Positions 50,354 through 60,986 of a stretch of 64,000 bases of DNA are shown piece after piece; the stretch's first letter is position 1, and each line of letters starts with the position of its first letter. Under the pieces are notes generated by a model. That model saw only the letters and a list, made by a program, of their open reading frames with translations. It did not search any database and was not told where the DNA came from. The stretch spans positions 346,502 through 410,501 of the forward strand of contig NMRA01000369.1 in the NCBI GenBank assembly GCA_002633005.1, written 5' to 3'. The DNA comes from Phoronis australis. Taxonomy: Eukaryota > Phoronida > Phoronidae. Both the position numbers and the translations under genes were made by a program.

Positions 50354-50808
50354 TATCGTCGAGGGTTGATTAAAGGTGCCTGTGGCTTTGCACTCAGGTT
50401 GGGTTGCCCTGTCGTTACAATAAGGTTAAAATTCGTCAACATTATTGAAATTCAGCCAGAATTGAGCATAAACCAAGTACAAACCAGAAATAACAGAGAT
50501 TCAGCCCTCAGTCACGCATGTGAACAACAACGGGTAAAAATGACGAGAGAAAGCAGAAACCACTCAAACATCACTGAACCAAATCGTGTGGTTCAACAAC
50601 AGGAAACTGGTTCACACACATAGGGGATTCGTTTAAGTTCCCTTTATTATATTTTATGTCATATTCCAAGTTTATCAAATAATTAATCAAATTATTTTTT
50701 CGTATCATACATTTTTAAAAACTAACCCAAAGGGGCAATATAAAGGAAATTGTTTTCATAGTATAAATATTACCTTGGAACATAGTGATTTTGGGTACAG
50801 TTGGTAAA

Positions 50809-53800
50809 ATGCCACCGAGACGGGACCGTAAACGAAGAAGAAATTGGAAACGCTTTGGTAATACCTTGATTAAAATAAAGTAATTCTACAGCCACATTAG
50901 ACTTTTATCACACGCGTCATAAATATAGAAACATTTTAGCTTAGGATCGCTCAACATTCAATGCACATCACTGTGAACTGGTTAAATAGAACCTGAAGAT
51001 GAGCCTGAGATATGTCTCAAAATATCGCTTTTTAAATTATGTTACCTACTGATGTCGTTTGGATTTTTATTTGCACTGTTGTATGTGATGTAAAGACAAG
51101 ATCTCTATTTAGACAGTTGGAAAGAACAGAAATTAAACTAGTAAAAACAGATCAAAGTCGTGTCTTCAATGAATTGATGCCAAATTAGTGATTTTTAAAT
51201 TTAAGTTTACTTTCACATGCCATGACTTTTAATTTTATTTTATAGTTAAGTTGCGTTTACATGGTTTACAGAGTACACCCCACTCACTCTGATCATCTGC
51301 AGATGGCGCTTTTCCATACCCAATGTGTTTGCAATGCAACAAACCTAATCTTGTGGAAATAATTATAGGGTCAGTTCGTTATTACAAAGAATTACTTGCT
51401 CAATTATCTCCGGCATGTCTTTATGAATAGGCTTGAATTGCTGCTTGGCTGGAGTAAGTCACCTCGCTTAGGCTTGTCTTGTTGTAGCAAGGTCTACAAA
51501 ACCTGTTCTCATTTCATGACTCAAAACATTTTCCCATTCAGTGACTTTACCCAACATAGAGGGTTGTGAGCATGTGATAACATCTAGCTTCTTTGTTAAC
51601 TGCCAAGCACAGTCTTTTGGCTGGTATGACAAAAGGCAGGCGAATTATCTACCAGACTTATTACAGACCACTTGTGAACACAGTAAAACCCAGAGCGAAT
51701 TGGTACGTTTAGAAACAATAGATTGTCATAACTTCGGTTGTAGTTGGGTGATTTTGGCGATTCAAAAACTAAACGTTACCACCATTTGACGAGGATTTTA
51801 GAAGTGCTTTTGGTTTATGTTCAAATGTGTTATAACTTAACTTTTACTTTTAACACCACTGTGACAGTCCAGTCAGGCTAGATACCATCTTACTGGAGAT
51901 TAGAACAATTATCAAACAAAAGAGAGCTGGCCCTCCAACCATAAATGCCAGAATGGAGTTAATCAGTCGTGTAAGATATTGGCTACAGGGGTCATCTTCC
52001 CAACTTGCTGTTGGGCTATAGAATCGAACAAGTTGGGAGCAACGGGAAAACTCCGTAATGAATCCCATTTTGTGTTGGTGCAGCTGACTAACTTGCTGCC
52101 AAATTTTGGTCAGACAGATGTTGAAAGCTATTCAGCTCGTCTCCAATTTAATCTTCCCAAAATATTTCAAAGAACGCACTTTCTGCGCCAAAAAATTCCA
52201 TGCAACACAGACGATACATCGATCGTGACCTATGCAGCACACACTGATCGAAATTCTAAAACTTAGTGAGGTCTCTGGAGCCATACGGTGGTTGAGGACA
52301 CTGTGTATATGTGGATACTCATTGATCTAATTTGAGGGATATGGTTTGCAAAAACTGCGCGAGCTCATTCAAATGTTGATGGTGTGGCAACTGAAATTTA
52401 CGTTACTCAGAATGCACGGAAAATAAACTTGTTTCGTCCCTGCTTGCCCCTAGCTGTTACTAAATTTTCTGTTTTCAAGTATCGCAAGAAACGTTTGCAA
52501 AGTGATAAATATTCCCAAACAATACTCAACGTCAGTGGTTTCTTACTTATTGTAATAAATGCCATTTGAAATATTTTCAGGACACAACAATGATTGCCGG
52601 AAGTCAAATGCGTCAGAGCAGACCTCTGGAGATGATATCCTTTTTATTGATCTGTACATCTACATGGCTGCTGCCCAATCATCGTGTATAATCGGTAAGG
52701 TCTCGAGACAAAATCGTTGGCCATAATTGATCTTTTTTTATTTTTTCAAGTTGGGTATACTTTGTTGTGAATGGCCACAATTTCTGAAATTATTGTCTGA
52801 TGATAGCGATGATACAGAACCTAAAATTAGGATTTATTAGATGCCGCATTTATTGATATATAAAAAAATATAAAGAACACTTTCCACCATATTTTGTCCT
52901 AAATTGGTGTTTTCTTATTGTAGGGATTGAAAATAATAGGTCTAAATAAAAGAAGTCCTTCTTGCAAATGTTTTTACTGTCTAAAGTACATTGCTTCACC
53001 AGAAGTGTGAACTCTAGGTCATGACGACTATTCAGGCGCCCAGTTTATCAATATTCCCGGTCATAGATGAGATATATGATTGTAGTGACGCTCACGTGTT
53101 TTTATTAGAAAAAATGTTACTTCTGAATTCATAAATTCTAGAATGTGTACTTACACTCTTAGGGACATTCTCGGTAAGAATGATAATTTTACAGAAATTA
53201 GCAGCGGTAAAGACTTGAGCCCACTTCCTCTGCAGAAACAGCCAAACGTTCTAACATTTTGCCAAGTGCCACGCATTTGAAAAACGAATTATTTTAAGCA
53301 TAATTATTTAAATGGTAAAGACTCGGTCCTTGATATCCGCAAATGTTTGTCAAACAATGGGGAAAATTGGCAATTTGTTATCCCATCCAACAATAATCCA
53401 TTTTTGGCCTGAAAACCAATGATGTACCCTAATAACCACCATGATTGTAAAGCACTTTTTAAGGATTTTTTTGCCAAGTAACGTCTAGGATACAATTTTC
53501 TTAGCTACCACTGGACCAACAACCGTGGGGTGAAGCACTTCACAGGAAATGTACAATTAGCTTAGAGGATTTTTGTAATCTTCCTGGACAGTAATGTGGG
53601 AGAATGGGTACCCATTCTCTGAGTGCATTCTAAAATGGAAAAGTTATGCAATCACTAAAAATAGTATTTTCCAGCTCCATTTTATGTGGAATGAGTTTAA
53701 TTAAGAGTTGGTTTGTATGTCAGACACAATTCTTCTTAACTGTGTAAATATTTAGAAATACCAGGCTTTTATTATGACAAAGAAAAGAAAAGGTATTTCC

Positions 53801-56800
53801 GCATTTTACCTGGACACTGCCAAATACCTGGAGGTATCACCAGTGAGGTGCTGAAGAAAAAGAAAATTGAGATCAAAAGGAAAGAAGATCTTCAATTATC
53901 TGAGTTGAGTAAGCAGTATCGAGTGTCGGACATTCATCGCAACATACTTGGCAGACACCCTTTGAAGTCTGCCTCAATAAATAACATATCATCCAGGGTG
54001 CTTCTTCGCCAGACACTGGGAAGTGTGTTATCTCCTCGACTAGAAGAATTGACGTACAGGATGTGTGCAAAAAAGTTATCTCCATATCTGCAAAAGAGTC
54101 TCGAGCCCTATGTAGAGAGTCCTTTGCACTTACTGTTGAATGAAAATCAGAACGAGATTTGGAGTGCTTCTTCAGAGAAACGCACACTGGGTAGTAACCT
54201 GCAGTGTATTAGAATTAATGGTGCTTTAGTGAACAGTGAGAGTAACCCTCTTGTGTCATCCCCTTGTACTAACTTAACAATCACACCATGGTGTTCGTCA
54301 GTGCCTCACACTATCACCTCGTTATGTTATGCTACTCCAAAGCATTCCGACGCCAACTCAGCAATTCTCTTCACAACAGTGTGCCCTCTGGGCACCGATG
54401 CTAGTCGCGCTTACATCAAGGAATACGGCTATGGTACAGACTCTGACACTGTGTCATGTAATAACTTTCACCTGGGCGTCAAGGCCACATGGACATGCGC
54501 CTGGAACCCATGGCTACAGCAGTTCAGTGTTGGATCAGAGAAGTGTGCACTGATTGTTGACACGGCGACTAGGTATCTATGGCAACTAGACACAAAAGGA
54601 AGCGATGTACTGTCACAGATTTTCACTGGAGAGGTAAAAGTATATCGAATAATTATTTTTTAAAATCAAGACAGTGTTGAATGACTTTCCATCATGAACT
54701 TGTCTTTACAGTAAAATTTCACCACTTTTGGACAACAATAATTTACACTTTTCATTTTTCAAAGGCATCCATCTTTGTTTTGAATGTTTGCAATTTTGTA
54801 AAACATCTCCTAATGGTAGCTCTGGTTTTGGTGCTATGCATCATATTTTTAAAAAGATGGTGGAATTGTATGTCACTTGTCTGCCAAATTCTGTCATAAT
54901 TAGTGAAATTTTTAATGTAAAATAATTAATATGTTTAGATTCTTCATCTAAGTTGCTACAGCCAGCATATTTATCAAAAAAATCTTTTGCAAGTGGAGCA
55001 TGATATTATGTCAGCCAAGTGTTTTGTTTGAAATCAGTAAAAAGAGGTGTTTATTACACAGTTACTTGTTGGTGTTTTGCAGAATTGGAATGTCCTGCTG
55101 AGTGGAACACGGTCGGGGAAAATTTGTCAGCATGATTTAAGAGTGTCAAGGAAACGCTGTGTTCAATATGTCAGTCATCCATCCAGCGTGTGTAGCCTGC
55201 ATATGATGTCATCTGGACAACACATTATAGCTAGCGATTTTGCTGGAAATGTAATTTTTATATGAATAGGAGCATTTATTGTTGTTTCAACTCGCTTGTA
55301 GTGCTGAATATTTAAAGAGTTTTTAAGAAATCACATTTGTGGCAGTTATGTCACTGAAAGTTGTTCAGATAATAGTTTTTGTGAGATATGAAACAAGGTG
55401 GATTTTTGTCTTACTTCCCTTGACATCATGGTGTTCACCTGGTAATTGACCTATCGCAAGCTCCGCCCACTTGCTTAGAGTCGACAAACAAACAATAAGT
55501 TTTACCTGAAAATGTGTTGTTTGACGGGTAAAATGGCAGCTTGGAAACGAAGGTGTGTCAAGAATGCTGCTTTCCGATTGGTCATTTGAGCCATCGCTCA
55601 AAATCCTGGCGATAGGTCAATTCACAGCGGGAATGTGATTGAAATTTGTAATCTTCAACCTCATGCTGGTTTTTGACGTTCAGGGGCTGGAAAGGTAACA
55701 AGATGATGATTTTGTCCTGCTCTTGTATGTTTGGAAGCCCGCTAGTTGTCTATTCCATTCTGGGTTCGGCTATTCATATATCATAAGGGTTAATAAAATA
55801 ATTTTGCCCAGGACCATAAACCCTTTATTAAGCTGTGCATAGTTACACAGTCCATCTAGGACAGTTGTATGTCTAAGAGCATGGTTCACCAAAGAACTGC
55901 TTTCATTGACCTTGTTTGCCAATTTCGAAAAAGCCTGTTGTGTGTGAAGGATGCCCATGATTTGTAAACATCCCCAAAATTCTAAGTCCCTAAGCAGACT
56001 AGTTAACCCATCCAAGACCAAAATGTTATGACATGTAGTGGTGTTTTTCACTTGTAAGTGCAATGTCGTCACTGCTGCACCATGTGCACATTGCTCTGTA
56101 AGAGTCGTTCTATGATTACTTTTTCATTCATTGATCAGTTCAGTTTAAATTTACGGTAAAATCTCATTAATTTAGGACATGATATGGCGGACAAGTCGGT
56201 CTTATTATTTGTAAAAGATAGGTTTTAATAGCTACAAATATCCAATTTTTGTATCATTCTAAGTTCTAAACCATAAATAGTTTCAGGCCTAATGTTTTTG
56301 AGAAATTACGGGCCCTTCACAGCTGTACACTGCTAAAAGCTTATTTGAACAATATAAAAATTGAGGTTTTATCATAGTTACAAAATACCTGCTCACAACG
56401 CGTTTGTTGTGTCACATTTCAGATCAAAATGTGGGATCTGAGGCAAAGCAAAGTGGTGCAATCATATGAGGGACATGTGAATGAATACAAGACATTACCA
56501 GTCAAGCTTGACTCCACGGAAAGTCTGTTGTACGCAGGTAGGTGTGGTCACCTAAAGCAAGAACCAAGAATATATCTTCCACACCATGTTGAGATTGACA
56601 TATTCATATACAAGAATATTTTATTGTGAAATTCATTTGATTCAGCCGCTGATCTGATTCTTATCTTGGGGACTTTTTGTTGTTAGTGAAAATGTGCAAT
56701 CCATTTCATGTCCCTCGGACCTTTGTTGTATTCATTCCATTCATTGCTATCATAAGGGTAAAAATAGACAACAAAGGATGAATTGCGAAGACAATCTTGG

Positions 56801-57258
56801 ACGAAAGTTTGACTTCATGTGTTGGATTATGTTCAGATCTCTGTTATGAAGCTGATAAAAATTGGAATCATTGATATTTTTGTTGAATGTAGCACAGTAT
56901 AAGTCATAACTGCTGGCTCTGTACGTTAAATTCTGTTTCAAGCATCCTCTGTAAGACTGATCAGTGATTCATCCTTCTGTTGAACTAAGTGCAGTTAGTT
57001 CATTGGCAGTTGTGGGAATTCTATAATGTGTTTTAATTACCCATTCTTACAGTTGGCCAGGATGGGTACACTCGTATGTGGGATGCTTGTACGTCAGAGT
57101 GCATCAAGACAATCGCCCCTCCTTGCTCCGTCTCTGTTCAGGCCTTGCCCACTGTGGTCTATTCCAGCAACTGGGCAGGCCAGCAGGGTAATGTGGCCTT
57201 GATCATGGCTGTACATGACAGACTGCACGTTTATGGGATTAAGGAAACTGAAGTCTAG
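50809..57258 (+). CDS. DCAF4: DCAF4 (WDR21-type), WD-repeat receptor of CUL4-DDB1 ubiquitin ligase
   Basis: Exons: 50809-50857, 52581-52694 (probable), 53756-54633, 55083-55250, 56423-56537 and 57053-57258 (stop). All phases close, giving 509 residues against about 495 in human. Seen directly: a basic N-terminus (MPPRRDRKRRRNWKRF), the family's IPGFYYDKEKKRYFRILPGH block, then a degenerate WD propeller (SVPHTITSLCYATP; VKATWTCAWNPW; LLSGTRSGKICQHDLR; ASDFAGN joined to IKMWDLRQSKVVQSYEGHVNEY; VGQDGYTRMWD). WDLR at the end of IKMWDLR fits the WDxR (DWD) motif that contacts DDB1. Known role: DCAF4 is a CUL4-DDB1 substrate receptor; its metazoan targets are poorly defined. It is divergent from BRF1 and convergent with the GALNT2-like gene. 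The ATG at 50809 is chosen because the short exon ends in phase 1 at a GTAATA donor and joins exactly to the conserved exon. The least certain part is exon 52581-52694, which is symmetric and could be skipped. Confidence 0.92.
55444..55622. mobile_element. MITE-like element with 14-bp ends AATTGACCTATCGC
   Basis: Perfect 14-base terminal inverted repeats are 179 bp apart in a DCAF4 intron. The interior contains TTTTACCTGAAAATG and GGGTAAAATGGCAGC and no open frame of note. A target duplication is not clear. Confidence 0.65.
55795..56075. repeat. Dispersed repeat related to 10045-10200
   Basis: CAGGACCATAAACCCTTTAT, TTAAGCTGTG, TTACACAG, CTAGGACA, CTAAGAGCATGGTTCAC and TTGACCTTG appear in the same order as the sequence at 10055-10160. 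The copies differ by scattered substitutions and a short insertion. It lies in a DCAF4 intron. Confidence 0.6.
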
Positions 57259-60200
57259 TAATGGATGATCATGAGGTTTTGGGATCATTGTTGAATGGGC
57301 AATAGTCTGATATAATGTGCCCGTATTTTGAGAACGAGTTTGATGCCCATTATTAAGTGGAGAAAACTGGTTCTCAAAATGCGGGCATGCTATATCAGAC
57401 TATAACTGTTGAATGGATAGATTTTTTGAAGTTATTAGCGTTGACCAGAGCTATAAAGCACAGTCCATTTTGTGTGATTTTACTATAAATCGCCAGTCCT
57501 CGTAGTTTTCTGCCAGACATTTGCTGAAATCGAGGTCAGAGTCTTAGCAGTTTATATACTATTAAAATACCATTATTTTAATAATACATGAGATTTGGCT
57601 CAACTGTAGTGTGACTGCTACAGCAGATTATGCGGTTCTTTCAGACCATGTGAACGCAAAAATATTTAGACCTGTTGGTTAATGTTTGGTTTTCCATCAT
57701 TCCCAGTACCCGGAATTTCCGTAGATGAGCCAATGGGCATGCAATTGTATTCGGAAAATGAAAATTTTCAGGTGTTTTAGCAACACCAAATAAATGCCCG
57801 GGCGTGTATTTGGAAAAGGTGCGTGTTAACGGAAAGTCGTAGTTTTGCCGAATTTGACATTCTTTTACTAAAACTGCATTTTTTAATTTTCTGCCAATAA
57901 ATGCACAGTTCGCCAACACCTTCTCATTCTTACAAATGACAAATGCGCCACAAAACTGAATTAGTGACAAAAAAATTGACGCTGAATGGGCTTTTAAGAG
58001 GAAAATTTCCAAACGCCTCACTGTCTGGACATTTGACACTACAAGATGTAACATCAAATAAACGCCCATGGATGTGTAATCGACATAATTTTGCGAATAT
58101 ACTCCCATGGGCGTTTCAGTGGGCTGGCTTATTATATATACAGGAAATCCCGGTAAGATACAGCTATGTAAAGCATAAAATTTTGACTGTGGGTTAACAT
58201 GACATATGCCTTTAAGTGATAAAAAAACAAAACCTCATTTTTACAGCTTTAATTTCAGATTTGATTTCATCAACAGTGTATATTTACATGCAATTTGTTA
58301 CGACCGTGCACAACTTGTCAGTTATGAAGTTTGTATTGTTATAAAACATTTAGAGACCTTTCAGCTTTCGGTACGTTCTGTGTATTTAAAATTAAATTAA
58401 TAAATAATTAATGTAAAATATATACAGTTAACTAAATCAAAATTGATATAATTATCAAAATACTGGCTTTTTATCCAGCACCAGTTACTACAGCCAGTCG
58501 CCAATTTGATTCGATAAAGCATTACCTTCACATAAATGTAGACTTCAGACACAATACTTTCATCTAGTGTCAGTTGTAGGTACATCTTGTAGAATTTGGA
58601 TGCTGTTCTTTTTCAGAGTAATTTTATTACAAAATAACATACATATCTTCAAAGAAACTAGAAACTATTAAATAAGAGATGATGGAACTGACGTTTTTAC
58701 ATTCCAGTAAGACTCGCATAAGTCAGACTTTCATAAATCCTATTTGTGCTAAACTCTGGAGAAAGTTCCACAGCACTTGTTCTAATCAATACACTATGTC
58801 CTTCATATAAGTTCGGTGTGAATACCCTTACCATAAACATACTTGACATAAATTCTCAGTGACTGTCCAGTCGAATACAACTTGTGCCAGTTTTACTGCA
58901 ATTTCATGATTTTCCAGACCGTACGAAATTTCAGGCCCTTGCCACACAACCCAGTCATGAAACTTAGAGTGAAAACAAAGAAGTACACAACAAAGTATCT
59001 GTTTCGTACCTGGTACTATGTGTTAAACACTATCCTCATAACAAAATAGTTGAGCCAACAGTACCTACTGATAACAATAGTCTCCAGTACCATGTAAAAC
59101 ACAGTAGACACGCCACATCCCTGCGTCTCCGTGATTCGTTGTACGTGCCCAAAATCAAAGCATTTTAACAACACTTAAAGCTGCATTTTGCCCTGCTTAG
59201 GTGCCTGAAAAACAAAAACTGAATCTGGCCTTGTATGCTCATCAACTCAGACCCGTAATGTTCTTAAAATATTTTCAAAGAACATCAAAACCATCAGCGA
59301 AAATGTTTCCGAGTTTAATGCGGTTGGCCAACCCTAAACTTGGTGCAAGTACCCATTCCTTGAGTTCTAACAAAAATGGAATCCTATCACAGTACGGAAC
59401 ATTATATAACCTATTGGATAAGAGTATCAGGATCATTTGGATTTTCTGTTTATAGGCAGCTAAACAAGGCAAAACGTAGTTTTAAACAATTCCAACCTTG
59501 CATAGTTTAATTGAGTACTTGTATCTATCTATGTACAGTGGCTGTGCTTCGAGCCGCAATGTCTTGTAGAGTGACAAAATAACTACAGCCATCTGGGAGT
59601 AGGCCGACACAATGCAGAATCATTACACTTAGGTAAAGAAATGTACTAGTGCAAAATATATATCACAGAGTATAACCTAATTTTGATACTTAGCAGCCAT
59701 ACTTTATGGTAAAGAGCGGCAGGAAATACTTGATGTTCGTGTCAGTTCCAAGATGTATACGTAACGGGTAGTTTTGTCAAAATCACTTTTAGACCACATC
59801 ATGTCATGAAATTGCACATCAGTAGTCTATACTGCAAGAGCCAATAATGGCAAATTGTGGCCCCATATGAGGTCCATTGATGACTGACCAAGTGATCCAA
59901 TGGCCACAGTGATACATGAAAGTAACATAAATGTTGCCACTAAGAAATCTCAGCAAAATTAGAGCACGCTCATTACACAAAATCATTTTTATTGCACATT
60001 ATTCATTTAAATCCTCAATATGTCATTGGCAACATGGATATGCAAATTCTGAAGCATACTGTTTAGTGACTACCTGGTGACTTAGACAATAATCCAGAAA
60101 AAAAAACAATGCGTAAAAATCCTGGCTCATAAGAGCTGAAGATGTTTCACACATAAACAACATTTTCTATTTAGATGTCATGTTTGCAAAACTAAGCAAG

Positions 60201-60986
60201 CAATCTGTTAAAAAAATGTCCAGACAATCTGCACTTTTTCAGAGTTTTCCCGTCCTCATTTACATAATTTATGTAATTGGTTCCACTGAGAACACTTTGT
60301 TTGTAAGCAAATGTCACTTTCCATATTGAGATTGAACTGAGATACAACTGTTTTAATTAGCATTAAGGTGATGAAGGACCTTATTGACAAGTGGTTGTAC
60401 TTAGCCAAACACACATTTTAACTCAGTAAAAGTTTTTTTTTAATTTGATTTTGACTTCATACCAATCAACCATAAATAAGGCCACGTTATCATGATATCT
60501 TTTGCGTAAAATTAAGAAAAAATAATGTACATTCAAAGCAAAACATCGGTATCAATAACATGATGAATAGATGTTCAAGAGCCTCAAAAATACTGAGTTT
60601 TCTAAATTATCATTTCGTCTTCATATCCTGTTAAATAAAAAACTTGAAAGCTGCATAAAAGTCCTATTTTTGATACCCTCTCGCGCAAGTGTGGAACATT
60701 TTAAAAACAATCCCTGGCAGCATTTTGGAGAACATAAAGCACAGTGTCAGAAAGTTTTATATGAATCCGATCAGTTGATTCTAAGTTGTAATGTTCCGAA
60801 GTGTGCCAAATTTGGACATTTTTCTAGGGTTCTGCATAACCTTAAATCAACACTGCAAGAAGCCAGCGTTGTACTACAAGAACACCAGGTGAAACCAGTT
60901 CACAGGTTTCCAACAAAACGGTGGCTGTATACAAACAACAAATCTTTGGCACTTTGCACCAGCTCCATGGCCCGCTGAGGCCACTA
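57259..60986. other. Convergent intergenic region between DCAF4 and the GALNT2-like gene
   Basis: It holds the two 3' UTRs. A short palindromic element is at 57304-57401, and at 57780-58115 there are repeats of AAATAAACGCCCATGG type in both orientations. I see no gene. Open frames at 57641-58108 (minus) and 60571-60978 (plus) lack codon bias or recognisable domains, and the second is antisense to the GALNT2 3' UTR. Confidence 0.6.
57304..57401. mobile_element. Short palindromic element, copy 2 of the GTTCTCAAAAT family
   Basis: The ends AGTCTGATATAATGTGCCCG and GCGGGCATGCTATATCAGACT are inverse with three mismatches. The inner arms ATTTTGAGAAC and GTTCTCAAAAT are perfect. The loop, GAGTTTGATGCCCATTATTA, is related to the loop at 40094-40181. 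It lies just after the DCAF4 stop codon, so it is probably in the 3' UTR. Confidence 0.7.

Larger units (their letters stand above)
47492..50808. other. Divergent BRF1-DCAF4 intergenic region
   Basis: The two genes point away from each other, so both promoters and the untranslated BRF1 first exon should lie here. Most of the visible structure is repetitive: a direct pair (about 47917-48180 and 49608-49860) with a third copy in inverse orientation (about 49234-49435), a ~250-bp fold-back element (48937-49186), a C-rich hairpin-like stretch (48548-48672), and an exact 68-bp duplication around an N (49864-50353). I see no clear TATA box. Confidence 0.6.

Noticed and set aside
57641-58108. 155-residue minus-strand open frame
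   Set aside because: It overlaps dispersed AAATAAACGCCC repeats and shows no family motif; a chance frame in repeat DNA is likelier.
60571-60978. 135-residue + strand open frame
   Set aside because: It ends just beyond the GALNT2 stop on the opposite strand, so it is antisense to the 3' UTR; no domain or splice support.
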